A stretch of 64,000 nt of DNA from Rhynchospora pubera (GCA_028095005.1 CM051459.1:44150257-44214256), one strand, 5' to 3'; shown: positions 1 through 12,936, numbered from the stretch's first letter. A program made the numbers and translations. The notes: generated from the letters alone by a model not told the origin.

Positions 1-301
1 CACAATTAAGGCAGCTTGCTATCTTAAAATAATATATATATGTAGGTGTGTTTCTGTCTTGCCAAAAATAATAGGAAAAAAATGCATATGCAAGATGCCT
101 GCCAAACAAGTCTTTACATGTTCCATATATGCCTCTAAAAGCAAAATCACTTTTGAGTATTGGCCTTTTATCTTATAATTCCTTCCCAAAACCTAAATTA
201 CAGGCCCAATCTTACACAGTTACACAAGATGGTTGCGGGGCCATATTAAACCACTTGAAAGGGTAAAATGAAATCATTTCAGAGAAGTTAAATTGAACTA
301 C

Positions 302-1526
302 CTGAAGTGCACGTCTAAGAGGTCTGACAGGTCCCTTAGCTGCATGTGCACCTAGCCACGGAGTGTGACGCCACACAAGCCGACCGTTGCAACCAGCATG
401 AACCTTACTCCCACCAAGTGCGAGCTCAATGTACCACATCTCAGGCGCCATCTGCCACAGCACAAACCGACCTGCCACTGACGACTTTGCGGGGTGACGA
501 TTCTTAATCACCTTGTTTGCCGTCTCAAACTCTGTTGCCACCATCTTCACCTTCCCCATGGTATACGAGTTTTTGATCGAGCTTAAGAGTTTTTGTCCCC
601 CTGAGGCTGCAATATATTGTTGGAGGATGTATTGTGCAGATGAGGTCTCCTGTTGAAAGGGAAATTAGGAAAATGTCATATTCACCCATGAAACAGAAGT
701 AATATTGATGTTGATTCTGGGACAAAACATATTTGGGTTCTGATAATATCACCGAATTAAGTTTAGATCCATATTAAATTGCTGGTACTGAAAGGCTATA
801 AGTATCTACTGCATGCATGCACAATATCTCCTGTTAGGAGAAAATTATTCAATTATTTTAGGACAATAGTGGACTACATTTAATTGAGAAATATAATCAG
901 AAGGAATTGAATTTAGCTAACACCACTAATAGATCTTAAACCTAGGATTGAGGTATTGCTCACCAGAACCTTACAGATATCCCAAAGTTTTGATCAAAGC
1001 ATGAAATTGACAAATAAGCAATCACTCCAGAAAAATAGATTTAATTTGCAGGTTGTGTCTCTCAAACAATAAAAATACAGAAACCATTAAATATAACTAT
1101 AAAACTACAAAGAAAACACAGAAATCTCACAATGGGAGTATCCTTCACACTGAGATGAGGCAACGGCTCGGCGGCACAGACATGAACCGGCGCAAGTGGG
1201 GCTCCCATAACCCCAAGCAAGAGCCTCAGATCCGACCTGCGGGGCCCAATGGCGCCATTTGGAACGGCCTGAGAACGGGACAGTTGTCCCTTGACCCATC
1301 TGCCCCAGCCTTCCTTCTTCTCACTTCCACCTCTTTCACTCAAGCCAGGATCTGGACCTTCCATGAGTGGCGCTAGTGCCTCTCCACCTCCAACAAGAAC
1401 CCCAACACCGGATCTCGACGGCGCCGCCTCCATCTCCGCCGCCTTCGACCTCCTCGACCTCCCTGGAGACAACCCCCTCGTCACCTCTTCCTTCAGCGCA
1501 GCGAAAAACCCTTGCTTTTTCTCCAT
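302..1526 (-). CDS. DUF620 family protein, 5' two exons (gene runs off left edge)
   Basis: Plant-specific DUF620 protein (Pfam PF04788); its molecular function is not established. Exon 1 is complement(1131..1526), 132 codons, starting MEKKQGFFAALKEEV and ending ...LPHLSVKDTPI; the donor is ATT|GTGAGA. Exon 2 is complement(302..649), 116 codons, after acceptor CAACAG|GAG. It starts ETSSAQYILQQYIAASGG, continues MGKVKMVATEFE and ends ...GPVRPLRRALQ at donor CAG|GTAGTT. Both introns are phase 0. These blocks, including the LLLGVMGAPLAPVHV and VWRHTPWLGAHAAKGPVRPLRRALQ regions, match what I remember of DUF620 proteins in order and spacing. The visible 248 codons are the N-terminal part; the later exons lie left of base 1. 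No frameshift or stop is seen, so it is probably functional. An in-frame Met upstream (1751) was rejected because the family begins at MEKKQGFF. Confidence 0.93.
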
Positions 1527-1800
1527 GAGCGATAAGTACAGACTGTACGAAGCTATAAGAAGAGAGAAAAAATAGTAAATTTTGTTCAGAGAGAATAATA
1601 ATAAGGGTTCATGGAGTGTGAGCGCTGTTGGCTTGCTACTTTTAGAATAGAATGGGATAGCGAATATGGAAAAAAGACAGGGACGGGATGAGAAAAAGGC
1701 AAAAGAGTCGGAGAAGAGCGAAAGAGAGAGAGTGAGAGTGAGAGGAAGCAAAGCAACAGAGGAGAGAGGTCATACGGTTTTATGGTGCCATGATCAGGTC
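1527..1800 (-). promoter_or_regulatory. 5' leader and promoter-proximal region of the DUF620 gene
   Basis: Directly upstream of the DUF620 start. On the gene's strand it is strongly pyrimidine-rich: on the + strand a GA-rich run at 1715-1765 reads as CT repeats in the transcript. CT-rich leaders are common in plant 5' UTRs. No clear TATA box was found, so the transcription start is not placed. Assignment rests on position and composition only. Confidence 0.4.
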
Positions 1801-2944
1801 ACCGCCTATAAATGCTTACCGCCAGGAATCCGTTGGTACCGTGGTAGTGCTAGTACTAGTGGGTCATTCCCACTTGTGTATGCGTAGGTATAGTAAGTTG
1901 GAACAGAATTTATTCGAATTTGTTTCTTTCCAAATGGATGTGTGTCATCTGTTTTGGAATGTATTTTATTTAGGAAAAAATTCCATGTTTATACTTGTAA
2001 CAGTTCATCATATAATATTTTCCAATTGGAATTAAGTTTTACAGTTGATTATTTTTTTTTCTTTCTAGCTTTCTGTTTGAGTTAATGTGTCTTCTTTGTT
2101 TATTTTTTTTATTAAAATTAATATCTTGGATATATACTACTATATTAAGAAACAATTTTGACAGAATAGTAATTAAAGTTTACATGCATCATTAAATTGG
2201 TTACTAGCAATTTGAGAATATATTTTATTAACAGTTTTCTATAAATAGTTTAAACATGCATTTTAATTTGACATAAGTATTTTATTATATGTTGATTAGC
2301 ATTAATTATAATCGTTCATTTTATTATTTCTCTCTTTTATTTAGATATTGCATGTCTATCTTCTTTTCGTCTTGTATTGGTATGGAACTAACAAATTATG
2401 TCCCTTCATATATGATCTTTATTACATGTTCTGTCAGATTTTTAAAAAAAATTATATAAGAATAAGTTTAGAAACATTGTTTCAATTGAAATGAAGATTT
2501 TTTTTTTCATAATTTAAGAAAGTTTGCTACGTTAATATGACTACATATTATATTAAATTTTGTATTACATCTTGAATGTAGTATCAATTCTTGAGTTAGA
2601 CTCGGATTAGTATGGGATTAGTATGTTTGTATGATATACAAATTTAAGAATTCCATGTAGAAATTAATTGTTAGTTTGTTACCCTCTTACTGAAAAGTAA
2701 AAACAAGCATCATCCGAGTGTAAAAGGGCACAGACTAGACCACACCGCCAGCGGTGAGAAGCATCAAGTTTGGTGGGTCCAGAAGGCCGCACGCAGAAAT
2801 TGGGAAACTTTTGACGGCGCCGTTAGAGAAGCTTCCCCTTCGGAAACGCGTAGTTTGACGGCTCAAACCATAGTTTCGTTCTTCTCTGGCAACATATTAT
2901 ATAGCGTTTCGTGCAGCAGACTTTGTTAATGGCCTTTCATTATG
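1801..2944. other. Intergenic, no gene seen
   Basis: Upstream of the DUF620 gene. It is AT-rich to about 2690 and then markedly GC-richer (about 2700-2935). No ORF with recognisable domains, no terminal repeats. The GC-rich end could be an old promoter or gene remnant. Confidence 0.5.
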
Positions 2945-3133
2945 GGAGGGTATCCTCTGCCAACCTTTTGAGGTCGGTAGAGGGCCAACTCTTGATCCGA
3001 GCCGTTCGATCTAATCTCGACGGTTAATATTTTTCGGACCTATCAATTTCAGTTACATACACGGGGCTCCCTTAACCGTTGAGATTAGATCTAACGGTTT
3101 AGATTGAAAGTTGTCACTCTACCGGATGTGATT
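2945..3133. mobile_element. Fold-back MITE, MULE-like, 12-bp TSD
   Basis: A 189-bp near-palindrome: the arm from about 2975 (GGTAGAGGGCCAACTCTTG...) is mirrored by the arm ending near 3124, with both arms meeting around the word CGACGGTTAA / TTAACCGTTG. It is flanked by the direct repeat CCTTTCATTATG (2933-2944 and 3134-3145). It is the same length as, and related in sequence to, the element at 33376-33564. The long TSD fits Mutator-like MITEs better than hAT or Tourist. No coding capacity. Confidence 0.75.
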
Positions 3134-3928
3134 CCTTTCATTATGCCTGAGTGAAAATTTCAGTAACCGATGGGTCCTTCCGCCACAGAGAAACTAAACT
3201 TTCGAAAGCGCGTTTCTCCAACGGAAAGGTGATGCTTCCGTCAGGGCAGGGCACGTGACCAGCGCCATCTACTTGATTATTTATTATAGATAATAATACT
3301 TTATAAGCTCTGATTAATCCAGCTGTATCTCATTCTTTTAAATTAAGAAACATCGTTCCCCTGCAAAGCGTGACATAATCTCGTGGTTAATGATAACTTT
3401 TATTGCTCTGGATTTATATCAGAATTGTTTCATCCTACCAACCATAGTCGCTCCTCGAGGACTTAGTATTCTCGCATGGTGCGTGTCGTGTCGTGTCGTG
3501 TCAAACACGATCGTGTTAGAGTCTCGTGTCGTGTCATGTTGATACGAACTACTTTTTTAATCGTATCGTGTTGTGTCGTACTTAGTGATGAGAAGATGCA
3601 ACACGACACGCATTCGGACACGACACGACTGACACGATCGTGTCGTCTCGTGTTGACACGTCGTGTTAGTCGTGTCAAATTGTGTCATATTATTTTATTA
3701 TTTTTAAATTAAAAAATTATTAAAAAAATTAAAAGTAAGAGAAAAATTACTAAACATAATAATTTAATTTATTATTTGATAAAGTTTAATCTTTTTATTA
3801 ATATTTTTATAAAAAATAATAATTAGATTAGAATATTATTATGATTTAAATGATGGTAAATAATATGATATAGTATTATAAATTGAAATTAAATTATTAC
3901 TTTTACTTAAATAATCATCATTAATAAT

Positions 3929-4971
3929 CAAGCTTTTAAAAAACGCCGTTTAAACGCCGTTTTTTCTGAAATAACGATATTTTGTAGCCAACCACACGAA
4001 CGTCATAGAAAATAATGATAAAATAACGTAACGCGTCATTTACGCTTTTTCGCCGAAAAAACGTTAAAAAAATGTGTTTTTTCGCCGAAAAAACGTGTAC
4101 AATATCAAAAGACATAACGTGTATTGAGAGTAGGGGTGTACAAAAAAACCGTGAACCCGTTCAATCCGTTCAACCCACCCGACCCGAACCGTTTTTTACC
4201 GGGTTAGCATGATGTTCGGTTGGGTACGGGTTCTAATTTTGACAAACCCGTTACTTCGGGTTGGGTTACGGATTTTGTACAGGTAAATCCGTGTATAGTT
4301 CAACCCACCCGTTCATCATTATTTATTTCCCTTTGTCTCACTTTGTCTCATGTCCTTACTCAAATATCTCTTATTTCATGAAGTTTCGATCTCCTCCATA
4401 GGCATGCACGTCCTCTATTCCTCTCACAATGACTCGAAAGTTGAAAGATGATTCAAATGCATCTCTAATTTACCTCGAACTAAATTGTAATAGCCACAAA
4501 ATGATTTTTATATGTATTTTTATTTGATCAAAATTTTAATTCACTAAACCCGTTTAACCCGCTTAACCCATAAAAACCTGTACATAAAAAAATTGACGGG
4601 TTGGGTTGGGTTACGGGTGGGTTAACTAAATTTATTTTCTAACCCGGTATTATCGGGTTGGGTTCAAATTTTGTTAAAATATCATCGACCCGTCCGTTGT
4701 ACACCCCTAATTGAGAGCATAGTGTAATTGGTACATATCGTGAATAAAATGCTTAGAAATGTTCAATATTGCGTACCATTGCCTCTCTAAGTACAATATT
4801 GTATACCAATCGTCCATACAAATGTAATAATGTACACAAAAATACATATGAGTTTGACATAAATGTTCGCACATATACATCGTTTTTTCGCCGTTTTTTC
4901 ACCGAAAAAGCGCCGCACCGTTAAATCAACTCCGGACCGTCATACCGAAAAAAACACATTTTAAAAGCTTG
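3929..4971. mobile_element. hAT-like MITE (TIR CAAGCTTTTAAAA), nested
   Basis: Terminal inverted repeats CAAGCTTTTAAAA and TTTTAAAAGCTTG are flanked by the 8-bp direct repeat TTAATAAT (3921-3928 and 4972-4979). Subterminal words such as TTTTTTCGCCG(AAAAAACG) recur at both ends. Without the inner element it would be about 456 bp, so it is non-autonomous. It sits inside the CGTGTC element and hosts the element at 4131-4709, giving the middle age layer. Confidence 0.75.
4131..4709. mobile_element. hAT MITE (TIR TAGGGGTGTACAA), innermost of the nest
   Basis: TIRs TAGGGGTGTAC and GTACACCCCTA are flanked by a perfect 8-bp TSD ATTGAGAG (4123-4130 and 4710-4717). Subterminal words AACCCGTT, ACCCGACCCG and GGGTTGGGTT recur on both sides. 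Length 579 bp, no transposase. TIR and TSD length are classic for hAT. It is the youngest of the three layers. Confidence 0.9.
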
Positions 4972-5210
4972 TTAATAATTAAATTTGTGTTGAAGTGTCG
5001 TGTTAATTCGTGTTCGTCGTGTTGCGTGTCGAATCGTGTCGTGTTGAATCGCGTCAAACTTTCTAATGTCCCAACACGACATTATTATGACACGACACGA
5101 TAACACGATCGTGTCGTGTCAATTTTGAATTCGTATCGTGTCGTGTCGTGTCAACACGCACATCGTGTCATGCTAACAAGATCGTATCGTGTCATTTTGG
5201 AGAACACTAT

Positions 5211-6110
5211 GGAGGAGTCGCTACTTTAAATATTCCCTTCTTCTTATACACAATTACCATTTAATCATTCCAAAATGAAGAACTTTCACGGTACGTTAAT
5301 ATTTTTGTGCCAATAAATTATATAAAAATATTTATCAAATAATTAAAAATTTACCTAATGATTTCAGATTATTGATTTTATTTTTTTTCGCAGAATGTGT
5401 TTTCAATTTTTGAATTCATACATAAATAATTTCCAAAAAAAAAAATGTACCAAATTTGTTGAATTAAATAAACTTTAGTATACCCATCGTTTGACCTCCT
5501 GATTCTATGAAAACAAGATTAATGAATTAGGGAAATTTTATAATAACTACTCCCTAGTAAAGAAGATAAAAAACCATCGATTGAAATCGTATGTAAATTT
5601 TTTTTTTATTTTTCTAAATAAAAAGATATGTTATGACTTTTGGTTGTGGTACCAAGACTTGTGGAATCAACATTTTTGTCTTTGAAAATTAGGATTTTAA
5701 TTATAATGTATGTATTTCATGTGATTTGTTTAATTTTGAGGAGTGACATACTGACATGTAATAAATATTGAAATTATATAGCTAAAAAGAAGCCACCTCC
5801 CTAAACAAAATTAAGGAAAAAAGAGTATCAAATAGAGTTAGGGCATTGGCAATAGAGAAATTTACCCTAATTTTTCTTGGCAGTCCTATAAAATTGAAGT
5901 CTTTGAGAAAAACATATATCAGTTGAACGACGTTTGAACTTAAGTTTTCGTCTTTGTAATAATTGTTTTTTTTTTCAAACTCCAAGTTATACTGCATACG
6001 TGTTGAGTCTTAGATCTCAAACTATAACTCTATTCATTGCAAGTGAAAAATACTTTCTTCCTAATTGCACTTAATTTAAACAATTATAGTACTAAGAGAC
6101 GCTAGCTACT
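5211..6110. other. Intergenic, no gene seen
   Basis: AT-rich DNA with homopolymer runs. The longest ORF, on the minus strand at 5782-5997, has no recognisable domain and biased low-complexity content. Nothing supported. Confidence 0.5.
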
Positions 6111-6745
6111 CAGTGGTGAAGCCAAGGGGAGGCCTGGTCTCCCCTATGATTTGTTTTTTAAATTGAATCGTCTAATTAATTTGAACATAAGATGTGCTTT
6201 GGTCTCCCCTAAATTTTTGTAATGAGTCGTACATCTATACTTCTCGATGCATTATAGAAAAACACAATTATTTTTCTTAATATCACAAAAGACTTACATG
6301 AAATAACAAAAAAAAAATATAAAAAAAGACTACTAGAGTTTCACATTTCCACTTCATATATTCATGGGTGCTATCTACACTTAAATTAAACATTGAAATA
6401 TAATGCATTTTATTTAAATATTACAATGATATCCTTCAAATTTTAGGGTGACATAAAACCAATTATTTCTTTAAAATATTACAAATAATCAATGAAATGG
6501 ATGAGATGTTCTATAAATTTTTTGCCATGAAAAATTTAATTTTAGTTTGATAAATACTAACATACTTTTAAAAAATAATTCAATAAAAACTAGACAATTT
6601 TAAATTTGCAATAAACTATTGAAATCTACATAACATCTATTGGCCTTTTTTTAATATAATAATAAAGTAATAATAATTATTTATTATTATTTTTTTTTAA
6701 TCAAACCTCAACTTCTCCTATGTTAAAATCTTGGCTTCGCCATTG
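6111..6745. mobile_element. hAT-like element, TIR CAGTGGTGAAGCCA
   Basis: Ends CAGTGGTGAAGCCAAGG and CTTGGCTTCGCCATTG form a terminal inverted repeat of the type CAGNGGCGAAGCCA. The same TIR type bounds the element at 31781-32658. Length 635 bp, no coding capacity. Flanks share acgcta but no clean 8-bp duplication, so it is old or rearranged. Confidence 0.65.
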
Positions 6746-6923
6746 ACGCTACCTGTAATATTTAATTGTGATCCTGCTACTGCAACATATATCTCTGAAT
6801 GAAAGAAAATACAACTGCTCGATAAGACGACAAGGTGAGCTTTACTCGCTATAAGTAGTCTCATGTTTCCTCATTCAACCCCTGAGAATGTAGAAAACCT
6901 AAATTGTCTTGCCCATTATCATT

Positions 6924-7073
6924 GGCTGTGTTTGGATTGGAGTGGGAAGAAGAGAATAAGAAAAGAAGGAAGAAATTTATTATTAAACAATCCAAACTCT
7001 TCACAAAGTTACACACTTTCCAATACTTCTTCCTACTTCTTCTCTTCTTTCCACACCTCATGCAAACGGAGCC
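6924..7073. mobile_element. Tourist-like MITE
   Basis: A 150-bp element with TIRs GGCTGTGTTTGGAT and GCAAACGGAGCC and a 3-bp TSD ATT on both sides. The interior carries the family word AATCCAAACTCTTCACAAAG and AAGAAGGAAG tracts. It belongs to the same family as the copies at 17898, 24955, 26031, 32875, 33176 and 45583. Confidence 0.85.
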
Positions 7074-9326
7074 ATTAGTAAGTGTTCTTAGAAACATCAC
7101 TATACATAATTTTATTACTCACCAAAAATACGGATTATGTAATATCATAAATTAGTTGTAGTTAACACTATAATATAACTTTTTCTTTTAGCTGGGTATA
7201 TAAAAAATCATATATATTTTTTTTCAAAAATGAAAAAGATACAATAGTTACATGGTGTTTTGCAAATCGTGATTCTAAAAACTCAAACATTATAAAATCT
7301 TTGCGGTGCCAATATAATTGATACGTAATTATTTGTATTGGTTATTTTATTTTTAAAGATACTAATATTTACAGACATTTTATTTTGTTTATTCATTTAA
7401 ACATTTAAGTATTCCAATTAATAACTTCCGTGTAATACTTTTTTTTTAAGAAAATTTGACAGGAAGTTGTCAAGGAAGCAACACCTTTTTTTTTATTATT
7501 ACTTATAGATGAAGATATTTGATGATGAATTAATTTTATAATATAATAATAAAGAATTAAAATTTTCAAACACGACATGAATATAATGTGATCTATAATT
7601 ATATGTATATATACACACAGAAAATGCTGTTTAAGTGCGCCAATTTTGAAACTTTTGCATGGCACTTTCTCTGTGCATGGGCAAGAAGAGCAAAAGAAAA
7701 AGGAAAAAGAAAAAGAAACTAAGACGACTGGGTACCAAAACGAGCCCTACTACTACTAGGAAGCTGGAGGCACAAAGCACGTGACTTGCAAAAAAATGGG
7801 GGCACCTTGATCAACACTCTAACTAGATCAGAATAACAAATTTTAATTAATAAATTTGGGTACAGTTTAGTTGGACCATGACATAATGTAGGCATTTCAT
7901 AAATTAATTAGTACTTTTTGGCAAAGATTTTCTGACGACGACAGTCATGCATATTAATGCCACTAAGTCTCCATCAAGAATGGTGTTGTTTTTTGTTAAT
8001 TCATTGATCAATCAGATTAGTTGGTGAGAGTCTGAGGGGTCTGGTTATCTCAAGAAGACAAAAAAAGTTGGTGGCAAGGATTTGTTTTGTTTGGTATTTT
8101 TCTTTATTGTATTTTATGATTTAATTTGCCTAGCAGTCTTCTATACCAATATATAGGGCTCATATTGTATTACTAAGCAACGTGATAGTTAGCACATCTA
8201 AACATCCAAATCACAGAAAATTGTCCTCAAGACCAGACTTAAAAAATATATATAAGATTCCCATTTGACTAAACAAAATTATCAGAAGTAATTTTTTTGC
8301 TGGATTCCTTTTTATTTTTTCCAAATTTCTTCATACGTGGTTTCAGAGAGAAAAAGATGGGATCTAATTAAGGCATATTCAGTTGGTATTAACAGAAGTA
8401 TTCTACCGCCTTGAAAATTTATCCGAAAATTAGATTGAATTTAGCAATGTAGGGAGGTCATGATGTTAATTATTCAGGTCCTACGGGTTTCCAACCAATG
8501 AAAAATATAAATTGATTGATTTATAATAATATTATTTAAATTTTACAAAATCTTCAACTGTCTTACCAAAATATAATTTAATTTTAATAAAAAAAACATG
8601 ATTTAATTTTTTTTTCGTTTTTCAATTTTCTTGTACAGTTGTAAATCAATCAATAATCACTTTCACCACTGGCCCCTTAACAGTTTACCATAATAAGGGA
8701 TTAACAAAAAACCCAGAGAGAAAGGAGACAAATGGAGATGAAATGGCAGAAAGGACCAGAAAGAGATTTTTTAGAATTTAGTGGTGGGTATAATTTGTCT
8801 TCTACAGTAACTAGTAAGCATCCGACATGACTAATTTAATTAAATTATTGATTTGGTCGATCTAAGTTGGCATATATTCTTAATTAGTTTAACTGTGCAT
8901 GTGTACACAACTAGTGGCTAAGCCTAACTGTCCTTGGACCTGGACTCCTTGTCCCTTATTTTTCGATGCTGCTTATCCATACGGTGCTAAAAATTGGCTG
9001 AATGTGTCCGTGCCGTTCAATTTACACTGAAATATGGTCGAGTTTGGAATAAATTTCAACGCATTTGGAGCTGACAGTATGCAGAGAATATATATCTTTT
9101 TTGTGTGATAAAATATATATATATATATATATATATCTTTTTCTAATTTACCTCAAAAACAATTATACATCTTGGTAGTTCTCTGTCCCTTTAAAAGCGT
9201 TGTGTTTTGAGGCTAACCTGAATAGTTAATTTGCAACATAAATTGTAGATGAATTACAGACTTAGTAGATCACGCTCTACTTATATAGTTCAAATTAAGT
9301 TTCAAGTGATCCGACAATTATTTATA
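7074..9326. other. Intergenic, no gene seen
   Basis: AT-rich sequence without recognisable ORFs, repeats with TSDs or RNA genes. It includes a short AT microsatellite at about 9113-9135. Confidence 0.5.
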
Positions 9327-9352
9327 CTAGCGGGGTCTCGCGCGTTGCGCGA
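9327..9352 (-). mobile_element. Helitron 3' terminus
   Basis: Read on the minus strand, a perfect hairpin (stem TCGCGC/GCGCGA, loop of 3, at 9338-9352) is followed about 7 nt later by CTAG and then a host T. This matches Helitron 3' ends (GC-rich hairpin, short spacer, CTRR, insertion before T). The 5' end, which should lie at higher coordinates, was not located. A diverged relative is at 32081-32105. Confidence 0.6.
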
Positions 9353-12300
9353 TTTATTTTTTTTCCATCATTTGTTTATAGAATGTTAATATAATTTTTT
9401 GTATTATAAATAAGTATTGTGCACTGTGAATATCAGAAGAAAATTTATTCAAATTATAATGATATTAGTTATTACATTGATGGTGGTATTATAGTTTGGT
9501 ATAATAATTGACTAAATTGTTGGACAGTTTTTATAAGGGAAGAAAGGCAAAAGAAAATAAAATAGCTAGTAAAATAACATAGAGAAACTAAGATGATGGC
9601 TGTAATATATGAAAACAGGATGTATACACTCCTCAGTTTAAGATGTTGAATTTCCTTTCTCCTCCAAACAACACCAGCTAGTAAAATAACATATAGAGAA
9701 ACTAAGAGTACCTCAATTCATGGTTAATATCCTCCAGCATGATTAATATCCACAATTCAATTACGATATATACTTGGCTCCTCAGTTATGCTATCACAGT
9801 AGAAACACAAAATATATATCAAAATCATTGAAATCAGAGAATTCAAAAAGCATATATTTGTTTTATGGTACTCTACTGCTGTTGGATCTGAGAATATCAT
9901 AATAATTACATCTAATAATTAAAAAATTCAAAACTTGTTCATGTAGTACTGTACCACTGGACTGAGAACGATAAGAAGACAAAACTGGCCCTGTCATTAA
10001 TGTTCTTTTGAAAAAGTGCAAATTAATGTAACACTATGTCAAGCTGATCCAGATATTGGTTCCATTTTGCATAAATAGAATATGAAGTCTCAAAGTAGTA
10101 GCTGACACTTGCAAGCAGAACAAATGCTGGTATTATTTGCAATAATAGTAAATAATTGGTTTAGTTCTTAAACAAACAAAGCATCGAAAGTACATGTCCT
10201 TTGATATTTCAGCCAGTACGGTCATACTCAATTTCTCTTCCCTCTGGTTAAGAAGAAGCTCCCTTGGAAGTGCCTCGTCAGAGGCTGCATTTCCATACTT
10301 CTCCACCTTTGTATCTTTTTTTATGACTTCAATTTCTCTTTTATGACTTAGTAATTTCTATGCTGCAACTCAGCTTGAGATGGAGCTACTTGCATATGTA
10401 TATCCTAGCCTTTCTCAGATGCCTTATGTCAATGTACAGTTAGCTGCTACTTAAATTCCAATGCTTGGCTACTTAGTCGGTTTTGGTTGCCACCCTGCAA
10501 ATATGTCATTGTAATCAATAGATAATAAGGAGATGCTGAGGAGTTCGATTTTGAAAGGAAGAAAGATAAATCTAGACCTGATAGACATGGTCACATGGTT
10601 ATGAGAAGTATAGTGCTCGTCCCCAATGGGTAATAAAAGTGAATAACCCTATAGCCCTAATTGGCTAATTAAGCATAGAAATTGACACACCTAAAGCAAA
10701 ACTTTCTAAAATATACCAATAACACCTTAATTTGACTGAAATTAGTTTCTAGCAACCAATCAGCGGTAAATTTAACAAAAGGGCAAATAAAAAATAGAAA
10801 AGCAAAAATCATACAAATCGATGTCAGGCTTGGCAGGGACACAACCAAAAATTCAGGATGCAGTCTTGAGGAGTATGAGAAGTTGAGAAATATTGCAACT
10901 TACCCAAAACTTCTGATTAGGATCTATGTCAGGCAAAGGATCCTCGCGCATAGATCTAGTCTTCGACATAGATCACAGCACGATAGAGAAAAAACAATAT
11001 AGCAAATGCAACATGACATGTACTGTTTTAATTTTCAGAATCTTCTCCTGTTCTCTGACGTGGAAAGATGTAATGATTCCTGAGATATACAAAATGAAAT
11101 AAACATGCATCAATATAATCTTGGCGAATGACATTATCAAACACAATAGGGCATTTGACATATTCACTCTTTATATGAACACAATAGGGTTTGCCCTCAT
11201 CTAATTCTAGCAAAACAGTCCAATTAACTGATAAAATTAAATAAAAGAGGAAATACCTAAATCTGCTTAAGTAATGGCCACTGATTAAAATGTTATATTT
11301 GGGCTCTAATAATTATTAATCCATGAATTGTGTAAAAGTTGAATGTTAACACACTCAACAAAACATAGGAGAAAATATAACAAAAAAGATTTGGGTATTG
11401 CTCAGCTATTTTACTGAGATCTCAAGCTAATCTTAAATGACTTTCTGGAATCTTAGTTTCAAAAAGTGAACTTCTCATTTAATACTTTAACCTATATTTA
11501 ATTTTTTGTCGATACTATACCTGTAGACAAAAAAATAAATTCCTCGCACTTTTAATTATAATTTTTTTTTGTAAATCTCAATTACAAATTCCTCGCCCAT
11601 ACCTATAGATGAAAAAAATAAAAGATAGGCAACCCTGTAAACAGACTGGTCAACTTCATAACATACTGAATTTCAGTCTTCTCTGATCACGTCAAGAATT
11701 TGAGGCAACCAAAAATATTTCATAGAAACTGCATGTATAAGAAATGTATGATGTCAAGACAAAACAAATTCAGTTCAATAGGGTATACCAGAAAGTTTAA
11801 AAATGTAACAGTAAAACATGAACATCAATAGAAGCCCTGGCTGATCGACCTCATGAACTTCCAATAAACATTTTAAACTGATCAACTGATTGGTAACAAC
11901 CTTAACTGTGTTTTGTTCCTCGAATTTGGAACCATCGTATTCTAATTAGGAGAGCTCGAAACCTGGAAAATAAAGAAACACAATAAAAAAAATTTAATCA
12001 CTATCAAATACTGCGATGGGGAGATTCGGGAGAAAACATAATTTTCTTTACAACATTAGGAGCCCCAAATTTAGTCCTATCATAAGGATTTTCAAATTTA
12101 GTCTTATGTCTAACCCCCCCCCACTTACGTCTTATCGTTATGATAGTGATCGCCTCAGCATTAGAATATATAAAATCAACAACAGAGTACAAAACTACAA
12201 AGAACAGAAGTTAATTGAATAACAAAAGTTAAAGCAAGGAATTATAATTTAGTTTTTAGTGTTTAGTTGTTACTTTAGTAAAGTAGTCGGAACTAAAATG

Positions 12301-12800
12301 CATGAATCTAGATTATTATTAAGAAGTTAAGATAAAATTGGTAGTCATACACTTCTGTGTGCCCATCTCTCAGCATCTCTCTCGCCATTCTCAGGCCTTA
12401 CCATCAAAATCAACCAATATCCATGTACATTCGATAAGATCAGTTGGTATATCGACAAAATCAAGGGATTCTCAAGTCAACTTGGTGAATGGTCAGACGG
12501 CCGTACCTTCTCTCCTTCTTTTCTCAAAATTAAATTTACAGGCTGACACAAAGATCAGCAGAAATCTCATCTATTTAATCGATAAATTCTATAGCAATAA
12601 TACAAATAACTTTTTCAATAAGAGAAAATGCTTAACCATTTTGGACGAACATAGCTGCACAGCGGAAGCTGTGGATCCTTCAAATTACAAAAGGGAAAGT
12701 AAAGTAAAACTGACCTAGATATAAGGTAGATGAAGAGAACACCAACGACATTACACCAATCCCTCAATATGCTTTAAAGAAACCTGTAATTTATAGAAAA
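9353..12800. other. Intergenic, no gene seen
   Basis: No recognised gene. A direct repeat of about 30 bp (AGCTAGTAAAATAACAT...) occurs at 9564-9593 and again at about 9675-9706 with a 2-bp insertion. ORFs at 12004-12222 and 12338-12718 show no domain or homologue that I know. Confidence 0.45.
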
Positions 12801-12936
12801 ACAGAAAAGGTTGGCACAAAATCAAAGGAAATTAGAAGAAGTGAAGAGCAGAAGAGAAAAACAAAAAAACAGAAAAGGTCGGCACAAAATCAAAGGAAAT
12901 TAGAAGAAGTGAAGAGCATAAGAGAAAAAAAAAATA
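12801..12936. repeat. Tandem duplication, 68-bp unit x 2
   Basis: The segment beginning ACAGAAAAGGTTGGCAC at 12801 is repeated from 12869 with one early difference (GTTGG to GTCGG) and another near the end (GCAGAAG to GCATAAG). Purine-rich and non-coding. Confidence 0.85.

Larger units (their letters stand above)
3464..5210. mobile_element. Outer hAT-like element with CGTGTC subterminal repeats, host of a nested stack
   Basis: Both ends (3464-3690 and about 4990-5208) are packed with the word CGTGTCGTGTC and its complement. The termini read TAGTATTCTC at the left and GAGAACACTA at the right, an imperfect inverted repeat. The flanks cgaggact and ggaggagt match 6 of 8, so an old 8-bp TSD is likely but degraded. 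Subterminal arrays of a short repeated word are usual for hAT elements, where they bind transposase. The element has no transposase ORF and is interrupted by the element at 3929-4971. Confidence 0.65.

Noticed and set aside
1291..1575. Plus-strand ORF with a Pro/Ser-rich product over DUF620 exon 1
   Set aside because: It is the antisense of the DUF620 first exon, whose minus-strand translation matches a known family.
3463..3712. Overlapping ORFs on both strands rich in Arg, Thr and Val
   Set aside because: They are translations of the CGTGTC repeat array of a hAT element, not proteins.
12338..12718. 126-residue ORF
   Set aside because: No domain, AT-rich codon use, no splice or promoter evidence.
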